Shown: piece by piece, positions 52,006 through 63,654 of the stretch
Layout of the letters: each line of letters begins with the position of its first letter
Numbering within the stretch: the first letter of the stretch is position 1
DNA from: Albula goreensis
Lineage: Eukaryota; Chordata; Actinopteri; Albuliformes; Albulidae
Assembly (NCBI GenBank): GCA_022829145.1
Contig: CM040764.1
Location: 5,072,875 to 5,136,874, forward strand
DNA: 64,000 nt
Direction: 5' to 3'
The notes under the pieces: generated by a model
Seen by the model: the letters and a program-made list of their open reading frames with translations, nothing else
Told to the model about the DNA's origin: nothing
Database searches by the model: none
Program-made: the position numbers and the translations under genes

Positions 52006-52058
52006 GCAAAAGCTGGCAGGCTGACGCAGACCGGCAGCTTTACAGGACGGATTATCTG
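52006..52058 (+). other. HDLBP: Possible HDLBP 5' UTR exon
   Basis: A good acceptor (TTTTTACTTTCCAG|GCAAAA) and a moderate donor (TTATCTG|GTAACC) frame 53 nt in HDLBP intron 1, with no ATG inside. Vertebrate HDLBP transcripts often have alternative 5' UTR exons. This rests on splice signals only. Confidence 0.25.
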
Positions 52059-53049
52059 GTAACCGACCCCTTAGCTGGTAAGACCAGGCTCTGCCTTCAG
52101 CCACTGCCTTCCTGTCACAACCTTTCCACCCCCCTCCCCACACTCATCTGCCTTTAAAACAAAAGGAACGGCCCTCTGAGAAAGCTGCCTCTGTCCGTCT
52201 GCTGCCTTTTTTTTTTTTTTTTTTTTTTCGTTACGCAACAAGTTAATGACTGCTTGAAAGCTAACTGTTCTCTGATGTCCCTAGGGAAGAGTGTCTCACC
52301 CGCCCCTCCCCCTAAATCTACCTCACCACTCGCTCTCTGAGGCTCCGCCATGTCAAGACTGTATCAAAAGCCTTTTGTTGGGAGTTTTGATCAGGCTTAA
52401 GGGGCTGCAAGTAGTGTGCGAGAGCGTGTGTACACGGAGCCCAAAGGAGGAAGAGGCCCAGGCAGGGGTGGGCGTTTCCTATGCTGGACTGTGCAAAAAG
52501 CAGGGCCCCAGTCCTGCCTACCGGCTCTACAGACATGGTCCTCACCAGAGACAGTGTGGAGGAATGTCTTAACAGGCTCACAAGTTACCTCTCACGGTTG
52601 TGTGAAACTGCCATCCTCCACTTAACACTGGCATTCAGGCATCCAAGTTTTTATTTTTTGCATGCTGCTGTGAGTGCGATGAGGGTTGGAAACGAGCCTT
52701 TGCAAGGGTTGAAAGTTGCCCCCCTTTTTGGATATGCTATTTTCTTAATCGTCACGTGCTGCACTAATATAGACTGATAAGATTAGGGGGAATGTGATCT
52801 GAAAAAGAATGGCTAATATGGTATCAGTAAGGTTTAACAGGGGTGAGCCAGAGCGTATTGGCTTTTTGTATGCCTTAGGAGTGGCTCCTGTTCTGCAGGG
52901 GAAAACCACATGCTTGGGTCCCCCTTTTTGCACCTAACTGTCTCTGGATAGCAGCTGCACAGGGAATTGGGGTTAAAAGGAAAATCCTCTTACTCTGGCA
53001 GCTCATTCAACCTGCAAGTTATCTTTAGAATTGGCCCTTAGATTAAAAC

Positions 53050-53101
53050 TCACACACACACACACACACACACACACAACCACACACACACACACACACA
53101 G
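53050..53101. repeat. (CA)n microsatellite, interrupted once
   Basis: About 25 CA units with one AAC interruption near 53,078-53,081, in HDLBP intron 1 some 340 bp before the start-codon exon. A separate T22 run lies at 52,207-52,228. Confidence 0.9.
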
Positions 53102-53478
53102 TCTCTCCACTCTGTGCCCTTAGACTGTCACCTTGCTTCTTTCTGACATTGACGCTGCATGGTTCTGTATACATTCAAACACGTGCCTACATGTGCAGTT
53201 GGGAGTGAGTGGTTGCATACATACACAAGTCTTTTGCTTCAACGATATGCCTCCCTCAGGCAATTATCTTATCTGTCCCTCTTGTCCAAGACTGATCAGA
53301 GTACAAGGACACCGATAAGTCTCTCCTTTCAGCCTTTGAGGGCTGTCCTGTTTTGCTTTCACGATTTGTTTTTCTGGTTTGACTGGTGTAACGTGTGAGG
53401 CCTCGGCTCCGTACTAAAGCATGCTATCGCTCTCTGCAGTGGCACACTCGGACTCCGTGTAAAAGTGGGATTTCGGCC

Positions 53479-56400
53479 ATGAGCTCCGTTGCCGTACTTA
53501 CGCAGGAAAGCTTCAATGAGCACCGCAGTGGTCTCCTGCCTGAGCAGGTGACCAGTGGTAAGTTTCCGCAATCCCTGGTGAATAATGAAGTAGGCTTTGA
53601 GCTGTCAGACATGGTTTTGCAAAATGTTCAAGACAGGAAATGTGCCCTTGTGCTTTTCCATTTTTGCACTTGCATAGGCTTGTACACAATGGAATGTTCT
53701 CGCATTAGGTGCTATGGTTTTCTTGACCCGTCTTTACCACTTTCTCATCCCTCACATGCCCATCTCCTCCTCTAGCTGCTAGTGCTGAGCCTAGCGGGGA
53801 AAATGAAGAAGAGGTGCTGCCAACCTACAAGGATGCCTTCCCCCTCTGCCTGAGAAGGCGGTTTCAACCGAGGGGCCACAGGAAACGACCAATGCCTGGA
53901 CATCCAAGATACGGCCAATAAAATCCTCTGTCATCACCCAGGCAAGTATGAACTCTGTGTGCTCAAATCGTGTGTGTCGCCTGTCTTGCATTCGCCATGG
54001 ATGCAAGTTAATTCTCGCTTGCTGCTCAGGTTTTCCATGTGCCGCTTGAGGAGCGCAAGTACAAAGACATCAACCAGTTTGGGGAGGGTGACCAGGCCAA
54101 GATTTGTGTGGACATCATGCAGAAGACTGGGGCACACCTGGAACTCTCCATGGCAAAGGATCAGGGGCTCTCTATTATGGTCTCTGGGAAGCTGGATGCT
54201 GTCATGAAGGCTCGCAAGGAGATCGTCTCTCGGCTTCAGACTCAGGTTAGCCAGCAGTTACTGTACTAAGTACAACCTCAGTCTTCAAGTTGCGTGTTGT
54301 TTAGTGGGCTTGACTGATGAACCCCCTTATCTCATGTATTGAACTGAAGTCCTGTTTGTTCAAAGGTAGAATTAGTCTTTTATCAATGGAATGCGCTCTC
54401 TCCTTTTGCAGTGAGTCATCAGTTTATCATGTGTAAATCTGTAACCTTAGAAAGGTGACCAAACGTTTTGAATTCTCTTAATTTATCGTTTCTTATCCTC
54501 TTGGCTATCAGATCCTCAAATATGCCTGGCATTTGTGACTGGCATTTATCATACTCTTTTGTACAATGTGTATACATATGTAAATGTATACCATGCCTAT
54601 GGTTTCATGCATTTTGATTACAAGGTTGGTGCACTTGCAGTTTTGAAAATTCTGACTTGGTAGGCTTGGATGTGTAATAGTACCTGAGGGTTCCCTTAAT
54701 TGCCCCAGTTCAGTCTTGCCAGTATGCCAAAACTACCTGCTTAATTTCAGCTTTTAAACATGAAGTCAACCTGGCTGCAAAATCAGAGTAGTCTGAAAAT
54801 AGAGAACAGCTCCATCCCACAGGCTAATGAACACGCACACACATGTCTGTGTACTAAACTTGTACCCCCCCCCATCCCCAAACAGGCCTCTGCCACTGTG
54901 GCCATCCCCAAAGAACACCACCGCTTTGTCATCGGCAAGAATGGGGAGAAGCTGCAGGAGCTGGAGCTGAAGACTGCCACCAAGATCCAAATCCCACGGC
55001 CCGATGACTCCAGCAACCTCATCAAGATCTCTGGCACCAAGGAGGGCCTGGAGAAGGCCAAGCATGAGATCCTTCTCATCTCCGCTGAGCAGGTAGCGTT
55101 GCCACTTCAATCCAACTTGGCATGATGGACCTTGTTTTGTTGAAAGTGGGTGTTTATTGGCAAGTTTGGACCTGGGGTGCATTGAAGATGAGAGAACTGT
55201 TTCAAGCTGTTATAAAAACAGTACTACTAACCCTTTAGTTGCAGACAGTTTGAGCTGTGACAACAGTTCAAGCAGTTGTGTACTCTGAAAGTCCAGTTCT
55301 TAAATGTATTTTTACCTATTTTTTTTAATTTATTTAACTGGGAAAAGTCCCATTGAGATTAAAAATCTTTTTCAAGGGAGACCTGGCCAGCACAGGCAGC
55401 AGTATAAATTAAAATCATTTATTGCTTTCACTTCCACTTTACAATGGCAGACTGTCTCCAGCAAAGAAAGGGGGAAGAAATGCATCTCAACTGTGAGCAC
55501 AAATGCAAGCCTTCAGTGTGGACTGAAGCAAAATGCATCAAATGTCTTAAAGCAGCCCTTTTAAGAACACGCTCCCACTTTTTCTTTCAAGGACAAGCGT
55601 GCAGTGGAGAGAGTGAACATTGACAAGGTGTACCACCCTTTCATCACTGGGGCCTTCAACAAGCTGGTGGGCGAGATGATGCAGGAAACGGGCGCTCGCA
55701 TCAATGTGCCCCCTCCGAGCGTCAATAAGACTGAGATTGTCATCACTGGCGAGAAGGAGCAGGTCGCCCAGGCTGTGGCTATGATTAAAAAGATCTACGA
55801 AGAGAAGGTGAGTCCTTGAGGTGACAGGCTACTGTCTGCTGGTTTTTATTTTCAACTTAAAATCGGCAGTTCAGTTCAGACCCAAGAATCCAGGAGAAAG
55901 GGATGACCAAAATCACGAATGATGCACAATGAGGCAGGTCAGCTGATGGTTGTCTTTTTGTCTGTGCAGAAGAAGAATGCCACGACCATTGCAGTTGAGG
56001 TGAAGAAGTCCCAGCATAAATACGTGATCGGGCCCAAGGGCAACACCCTTCAAGAGATCCTTGATAAGACCGGAGTCTCGGTCGAGATCCCACCCTCAGA
56101 CAGCAGCTCTGAAACGGTCATCCTCCGTGGAGAGCCGGACCGACTGGGCCAGGCACTCACTGAGGTGTACGCCAAGGTACAGGAGCCCCTTGTTTAGCCT
56201 CAGCTAAAGCCAGTCTGGAGTCTGATAAGCTTTATGTGCTGTGCGATGAACATTCTTCAAATTTCGTCTCTTGTTCTTTTTACATCTTAGGCTAACAGCT
56301 ACACTGTGTCCTCCGTCTCGGCACCTTCTTGGCTTCACCGCTTCATCATTGGCAAGAAGGGGCAGAACCTGGCCAAAATCACCCAGCAGATGCCCAAGGT

Positions 56401-59400
56401 CTGAACTTTTATTTTCCTTACCTACTGTTCTACTCTTCCTGTCTGTTAAAGAGTGACTCTTTTGGCAGTTTGTTGGTACTGAACTCCATTCTCATTCAAG
56501 GTGCACATTGAGTTTACTGAGGGGGAAGACAAGATCAGTCTGGAGGGACCCACCAAGGACATGCAGTTGGTACAGAGTCAGATTGAAGCCATTGTGATGG
56601 ACCTGGTGAGTACAGAAAGTTTTTTCCCATCAGTCAAGCTCTTATGAAACCAAAAGCAAGCTTTGCATGACTGCGATCCTAGGATGGACAGTATTTGCCA
56701 AAACAGTCCCAATGTACATCCTTTATCTGCTCTGTTAAAAAAATCTAGATTTGGTTACACAAAAACCTTAACAACCTTTCCCTCTCTTTCAGGTAAGCCG
56801 CATGGACTACACTGAAATCAGCGTGGATCCTAAGTTCCACCGTCACCTGATTGGAAAAGGCGGTGCCAATAGTGAGTGTTTTCGATGACTGGATTCACCA
56901 GAAATGTCATTACATTTTTGGAATGCTTAGATTTATGGTCTGGACTGATGTGACTGGCTTTCTTTTGTGCCCCTCAGTTAACCGCATCAAGGACCAGCAT
57001 AAGGTGTCAGTCCGTATTCCCCCTGACAACGAGAAGAGCAACCTGATTCGCATCGAAGGGGACCCCCAGGGCGTGCAGGAGGCCAAGAAGGAGTTGCTGG
57101 ATCTGGCATCACGCATGGTGAGTGTTGCCTGGGATTCATGCGCGTTTGTTGAATGTCAGTGTGGACTGAGCCACCTCTGTGGTGTTCTCCACAGATGGAA
57201 TGTAGGAGAGAACTCCTCAATGGCCTTGAACCCTTGAGGATTACGGAACTGGAATTTTAATTATACATGTACTGCATTCTTAGTTTCATAGGGATGTTAG
57301 TGTTCTCTGAATTGCCAAATGGTGTGAGGACTCCAATTTGTTGTTCCCTTTCGAAGGAGTATACTCATCTTGTACAAATGTCTGAGCATTGGGATATTTT
57401 AACTAAAGGGTACAATGGTCGTGCCTTCATGTTAACATGCTTGGTCCTCTAATGTCTGTTTACACTCCTTTTCTTCAGGAGAATGAGCGTACAAAGGACA
57501 TGATTATTGAACAACGTTTTCATAGAGCCATTATTGGACAGAAAGGAGAGAAGATCAAGGAAGTACGAGATAAGTTTCCTGAGGTGAGAACAATTGGTGA
57601 CATGGGAAGTTCTGGGAATCTGCCACTGGTTTGTGGAGGTGCCTCTGTGTCTTTAAAGATGTTGCCCAAAGTAGTACTTTAACTAACAGTTGTCATTTCC
57701 CCTTTATTAAGGTAATCATCAATTTCCCTGACCCCTCCCAAAAGAGTGACATCGTTCAGCTTCGTGGGCCCCGGACTGAAGTGGAAAAATGTTCCAAATT
57801 CATGCAGAAGATGGTTGCTGAAATGGTAAACCTGCTTTTTTGTTTGCATGCGATTGCCAGTGTTTTGACGAACTCACAGAAAATCTAGCTTGTTAATTTG
57901 CCAGGCTAGTTGTAAATCCTTTTACTCTTAACCTATTTATTCCTTAAAAACCTGGAACCACAACAATGGATAATCCTCTCTGTCTCTGGAAAGCTGTTTT
58001 ACAGGAAGTTGTAATGGTCCTGAAAAGGCTTATAATATTTGAACTTCAGATACTGTCTAAGTGATCCAGCTACAATGCAAAATTTGTCTTGATTTTTAGG
58101 TGGAGAACAGCTATTCAGTGTCTGTCCCCATCTTCAAGCAGTTCCACAAGAACATTATTGGAAAGGGAGGAGCAAATATCAAAAAGGTAGAGAGACAAAT
58201 CCTCAGTTCATCGCATTCCATAATTGATGGTCCTTCAAAGGCTTTGTGCCAGTTATGCCCAGGCATTTGCCCAGGTGACTCAACTGGCATTGTTTGGTTC
58301 TCAGATTCGTGAGGAGACGAACACAAAGATCGACCTTCCTGCTGAAAACAGCAATTCGGAAATGATTGTCATTACTGGAAAGAAAGCCAACTGTGAGGCT
58401 GCAAAGAACCGGATTTTGGCCATACAGAAAGAGCTGGTGAGTCAATGAAGGGCACTGATTCACTAAATAATGGTTGTTTATTACTAAAATAAAATGTTTC
58501 TGTAAGCTCTCTAATTTTGTAGTGCTCTAGAGAATGGGGGGAGATGGGGGTCAGTGAGATTCATCCTAAACATCTCCTCCTCTGTTTTCAGGCCAACATC
58601 ACAGAAATGGAGGTGTCCATTCCCTCCAAGTTGCACAATTCGCTGATCGGCTCTAAGGGGCGATTTGTGCGCTCCATCATGGAGGAGTGCGGTGGTGTGC
58701 ATATCCACTTCCCCACCGAGGGATCTGGCATAGATACGGTCACCATCCGTGGGCCGGCGGAGGATGTGGAGAAGGCCCGCAAGCAACTGCTCTCTTTGGC
58801 TGAGGAGAAGGTGAGTGGGTCTGGGCTAAAAATGGGGAGATTCTGACCACCAGCAGTGTTTAGCATTCTTGTGGGTGATTCAGGGTTTTTTATTACCCCA
58901 TGCGCTTTGGCTGAGTTGGAGAGGCAAGGTAGAATTAAGCCAATAACCTGGAGGATGACTAGGTTGCCATGTTGTGAATTTTTTTTTTTTATTTTGCACT
59001 CACCACATTTTCCTTCCGTTCCAACCGTTCTCTTCCCCTCCCAGCAAACCAAGAGCCACACTGCAGAGCTGCGTGCCAAACCAGAATACCACAAGTTCCT
59101 CATTGGAAAGGGTGGCGGCAATATCAGGAAGGTGCGCGACAGCACGGGGGCACGCATCATCTTCCCCACAGCGGAAGACAAGGACCAGGAGCTGATAACT
59201 GTCGTGGGTACTGAGGAGGCCGTGCAGGAAGCCCAGAAGGAACTGGAGGCACTCATTAAGAGCCTGGTAAAATAACAATCTTGGTGTACTGTTTCAAATG
59301 TTATGTATGGTGAAACGGTATCCTTTGGAGCCATCAGGTATTAAACCTGGTAATGCAGCTTTGCCAGACCAAGTCTTTTGGTGCTCGGATCAATATTTCT

Positions 59401-61659
59401 TGCATGTGGCATTAGTCTGGAAGATCCCTTTTTTTAAATATATATACATGTAGTTGATTGGTAGCAGCTGACAAACTATAACCTGGTAATGTAGCTCTGC
59501 TAAGCCCACTCTTTTGTGCCAATCAGGATAATGTGGTGGAGGACATCATGACAGTGGATCCCAAGCACCACCGTTACTTTGTGGCACGCCGTGGTCAGGC
59601 TCTGAGGGATATTGCTGAAGAGTACGGTGGTGTGATGGTGAGCTTCCCTCGCACCGGCACACAGAGCGACAAGGTCACCCTGAAAGGCGCCAAGGACTGC
59701 GTGGAGGCTGCCAAGAAGCGCATGCAGGAGATCATTGAGGATCTGGTGAGTCACTGAACAGCACCAAAGAAATGGGCAGGTGCAGTGCATCCCAACTTTG
59801 CAACAAGGAGTGCTTACAGTCAATCTTGCATAATTTATTTGTGTGGTGATTATCTGAGCATGTTTCATGATGTTGATTTGAAATTCTCTTGCGGCTTCCT
59901 CTCTGATGGGTTTTCTGAGACTTGTCTCCTTCTGACTTTTTACAGGATGCCCAAGTGACCATGGAATGTGTGATACCCCAGAAGTTCCACCGTTCCATAA
60001 TGGGTCCTAAGGGATCCAGAATCCAGCAGATCACCAGGGATCACAATGTGCAGATTAAATTCCCAGACAGAGAGGACCCCCAGGGTATGGGCCAACATGC
60101 ATTCAGCAACCTTTAAAATCTGATCGGCTCACTGCATGTTCCCACAATGCTTTTCTTTCTGTCAATTTCTCATTTCTCAACTATCATTTGGATTTAATGT
60201 CGTAATAGTAACGATGTGGAAATGATTGAAGCAGTTTCATTGTGCATGTAGTTAAAGCACAAATCTGAAACATGGCTTTTTTTTTAAGGGAAAGTGCTTT
60301 TTAATGTACTGACTAATTTCCTCTGTTTCTGGATGTCTTCCCTAACTACTGCTTAACCTCCACCCCCAGGTCCCCCAGCCGAGCCAGTTCCAGTCGTCCA
60401 GGAAAACGGAGACGCTAACGGTGAGGTGAAGGAGGCTGCTGAGCCCGAGGCCCCGAACAAGCGTGACGTCATTGTGCTGTCTGGGCGCAAGGAGCGTTGC
60501 GAGGCGGCGGTGGAGGCGCTCAAGGTGGGTTTGTGTCCCATGGGCGCCCCCCTAATCCATCTGTCTCCTTCGATATTCCCGTGGTCTGTATTGCATCCAA
60601 AGTTGCAGTTTAGCAGTTAATTCCCCTCAAAGTATTTAACTTCTGGGTTACCTTTGGTTCCTCTCAGGCATTGGTTCCTGTGACCATAGATGTGGAAGTG
60701 CCGTATGAACTCCACCGCTACATCATCGGCCAGAAAGGAGCTGGAATTCGGAAAATGATGGATGAATATGAGGTAGGCCCTTTGTCATTTGGGTTTGGCT
60801 GACTGAAAGAGTAGAGGCTCTCTGTCTTTATTAGTGATTTGCAAACCATTTTGCCTTATGCAGACATACTGGTTTTGCTAATCTGCTCTTACTATTAGTG
60901 TGCATGTACACGTATGTGGAATATCCACAGCTGAATACTCAATGATTTTATGGCAGCCGCTGCTGATGTTAGCTGGTTAGTCATGAGCTTGCTAGCACTT
61001 GACAAATCAACTTCTATGATACACATAAATCAAGAACAACAATGAGAATAAATTGTGGAAGCTGGAAATTTCACAACAATTTTACAACTGGAAATTGTAC
61101 GTTTCGGTTTTGAAATGTATGAAATGAACATCTAAAAAACCATCAAATACGTTAAAACCGCGTGAAACCCCTTTTTTTTTTCATAGGAAACCATAAAGAA
61201 ATAATTGTGCCTACAGGGCTAGCACAATGTGACCAACTGCTAAAGCAAATGTTATATTTAAGCAGGTACTTAAAAATAAAAATTAAAAAATTAAAATTTT
61301 CTGAGGTTGCACTCCAAAAGTTTAAATGACGCCCCCTCCTTCTCAGAGACCATGTAGTCTGGTTCAGGCATTTAACTAAACCATGACCATGACTGTCTTT
61401 TTCTTTCACAGGTCAATATTCAAGTGCCTGCTCCTGAGCTCCAGTCAGACACAATCTCCATCACAGGCCTGGCCAACCATCTGGACCGCGCCAAAGAGGG
61501 CCTTCTGGAGCGTGTCAAAGAGCTGCAGCTCGAGCAGCAAGACCGGGTACGTATGGACCGGTCCTTTCCTAGGCCTGTCCGCACCATATGTTATATAGTT
61601 ATATATGTTATATGTTATATAGCATTGAAATGAGAACCATCACATTAAATCAAGTTGCC

Positions 61660-61699
<40 letters not shown>

Positions 61700-63103
61700 T
61701 GTCAAGTTTTGCGACCAACCGAGAAAGAAAGAAAAGGTGCACTGACTGCTGTGGCGATAACCTTCATGGTTTACCCCCTCAGGCTCTCAGGAGCTTCAAA
61801 CTGACCATCACTGTGGACCCCAAATATCACCCAAAGATCATCGGGCGCAAGGGTGCCATCATCACCCAGATCCGCAACGACCACGATGTCAACATCCAGT
61901 TCCCCGAGAAGAATGATGAAAACCAGGTACCCAGTTGACCAGGTCCACATATGTCCTCTCTCACCATCCTTGAGCCCATTTTATCAACATGCGTCTTTTT
62001 TTTTCCCCAGGACCAGATCACCATAACTGGGTATGAGAAGAATGCGGTTTCCGCTCGGGATGCGATCCAGGCCATTGTTGATGAGCTGGAGGAAATGGTC
62101 TCCGAGGATGTAACCTTGGACAGCAGAGTCCATGCCCGCATCATTGGGGCACGTGGCAAGGGCATCCGCAAGATAATGGATGAGTTCAAGGTGAACCATG
62201 AACCTAATTCCTCCCGGCCCTACCCCATGTACCTGCTTACCTCAGATAATGTTTGCTAGCACAAAATGGTTGCTGTGAGTTGTCTCTCCCCACCCCCACA
62301 GGTGGCTGTTAAACATTGCTTTAAGTATTTCGTGCTACCATGACCACAATCGCCCATATGAGACCATTTTTACTGTAGTTGGAGGCACTGACCTGTAACA
62401 TTCTGAAATACCTTTACCTCTGCCGATATGATCTTTGCGAAAGCTCATCCTTTGTTTTCCTGCCACTTCAGGTCGATTTGAGGTTCCCTCAGAGTGGAGC
62501 TGCGGACCCAAACCTGGTGACAGTCACAGGACGCCCCGAGATGGTGGACGAAGCAATCGATCACCTTCTGAACCTGGAGGAGGAATACGTGAGCATTTAA
62601 ATTTTTTTTTTTTTTTCATCCTTAAGCACTGCCTCACCTTCTACTTATCCTAATTATTAGATGAAAGTTAATAACCGGAATGGAATGAGCTGGGAAGAAA
62701 AGTCGATGTTGATGGGTTTGCCTGTCTTACAGATGGCAGATGTGGTGGAGAACGAGTCCAAACAGGCGTACATGAAGCCGTTCGGGGTGCGGCTGCTGTA
62801 GATGAGCCTAAGGGCCCATCAAAAGGTTTTGTGGTGAGGGAGGCACCCTGGGCCTCCGCCAATGAGAAGGTGAGAGGGCCTGTATAGCCTGGCCATTCAT
62901 TATTAGCAAGCTGGATCTTTTTAATGATAAAAGTTGGTTGTAATGCATAACATAATGGGAAAACCCTTGATGCGGATATTTTGACAGTCGTATTTTCTCC
63001 CCTTTTTTTTCAGGCTCCTGATATGAGCAGCTCTGAGGATTTCCCCAGCTTTGGTGCACCTGTAGCCCCAAAGGCCTCTCCGTGGGGCCCCAAACGATTC
63101 TAA
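53479..63103 (+). CDS. HDLBP: HDLBP, vigilin, multi-KH RNA-binding protein
   Basis: Vigilin binds mRNAs and tRNAs, mainly on polysomes and at the ER. Coding exons: 53479-53557, 53776-53941, 54030-54245, 54886-55092, 55592-55807, 55970-56176, 56291-56398, 56501-56605, 56793-56871, 56978-57117, 57479-57583, 57712-57825, 58100-58186, 58305-58436, 58592-58810, 59045-59266, 59527-59745, 59946-60084, 60370-60524, 60668-60772, 61412-61546, 61783-61926, 62011-62190, 62472-62588, 62733-62869 and 63014-63103. The N-terminus MSSVAVLTQESFNEHRSG is diagnostic. About 15 KH-like units follow; most keep the GxxG loop (IGKNGEKL, IGPKGNTL, IGKKGQNL, IGQKGEKI, IGSKGRFV, IGKGGGNI, MGPKGSRI, IGRKGAII, IGARGKGI). 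The unit at 54030 lacks it and that at 59527 has VARRGQAL. Single exons or exon pairs encode each unit. With two 1-bp indels allowed for (exons at 53776 and 62733) the product is 1,274 aa (human 1,268), ending SPWGPKRF. Confidence 0.96.
53776..53941 (+). other. HDLBP: HDLBP exon with apparent 1-bp frameshift and GC donor
   Basis: The frame reads normally to LPTYKDAFP, then meets a C5 run at 53,840-53,844. As written it goes into LCLRRRF... and a stop. With C6 it reads PLPEKAVSTEGPQETTNAW, then SKIRPIKSSVITQ, matching vigilin and meeting the next exon (VFHVPLEERKYKD) in phase. The 3' boundary is ACCCAG|GCAAGT, so the donor is GC rather than GT; the acceptor of this intron (GCTCAG|GTTTTC at 54030) is normal. 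Confidence 0.88.
55325..55400 (-). mobile_element. Probable fish LINE 3'-end fragment
   Basis: Read on the minus strand it contains GTCTCCCTTGAAAAAGATTT, then TAATCTCAATGGGAC, then a TTAAATAAATT tail. This resembles the 3' end of Rex/Babar-type fish retrotransposons. It lies in the HDLBP intron 55093-55591; no coding part is present. Confidence 0.45.
59343..59518. repeat. Duplicated 36-bp motif in an HDLBP intron
   Basis: ACCTGGTAATGCAGCTTTGC near 59,346 recurs as ACCTGGTAATGTAGCTCTGC near 59,483. Both are followed by a C/A-rich stretch and CTTTTG, about 137 bp apart. The second copy lies just before the acceptor of the exon at 59527 (AATCAG|GATAAT). Confidence 0.6.
61666..61696. repeat. A31 homopolymer in an HDLBP intron
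   Basis: An uninterrupted run in the 236-bp intron between exons 61412-61546 and 61783-61926. Its length is likely to be unreliable in any assembly. Confidence 0.9.
62733..62869 (+). other. HDLBP: HDLBP penultimate coding exon with apparent 1-bp frameshift
   Basis: The exon reads MADVVENESKQAYMKPFG and then, at a G4 run near 62,787-62,790, shifts to a stop (TAG at 62,801-62,803). One extra G gives GAAAVDEPKGPSKGFVVREA, then PWASANEK, the vigilin C-terminal sequence. It leads in phase to the last exon (APDMSSSEDFPSFGAPVAPK). The exon length of 137 nt is one short of 138. Confidence 0.88.
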
Positions 63104-63621
63104 CAAGGACAACAATGAAGACGGCCATTCATCCCACCAGACTCTTGCTCCCTCCCACATTTTGTCCTCTTCCACTTGGGCTGACTGCAGATTCCGACCA
63201 CCTATCTCACAATTACACCCCCCCACCCCACCCCACCCCTGCCTGATCCAAACCCAGATACTCAAATCAGGTGTAAGCAAGTGGCCTTTAAATGTTCAAG
63301 GCTTGTTGTCAAATGGTTATGAATTTGTCAGGGGACTAAATTTAACTGGTACTGTCCAACAAAACCAGATGGATGGGGTTAGGACAATGATATCCATTTA
63401 GGGTATAAAACGATGACACAGAATTGCCAGTATTGCCTATCATCTTGTTTCTAGTCCATCATTGTGTCATGAGCATTTGTGCGGTGAAACTTTTGTAATC
63501 CAAAGCTGTTGCCAAGGCAATCGAACAAAGCTGTCTGGGTCAGATGAACTTTCCCTCTCTAGGTTGCCTTGGAAACTGATGTTCGTGTGATATGAAATGA
63601 GAAACCTGTCCCAGTTTGATG

Positions 63622-63654
<33 letters not shown>

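Noticed and set aside
54313-54350. C-box-like TGATGA and D-box-like CTGA in an HDLBP intron
   Set aside because: The boxes are too close together (under 40 nt) for a C/D snoRNA and no terminal stem is visible.
58588-59334. A 248-codon open frame on the minus strand
   Set aside because: It is antisense to two HDLBP KH exons and the intron between them; coding bias of the real gene explains it.
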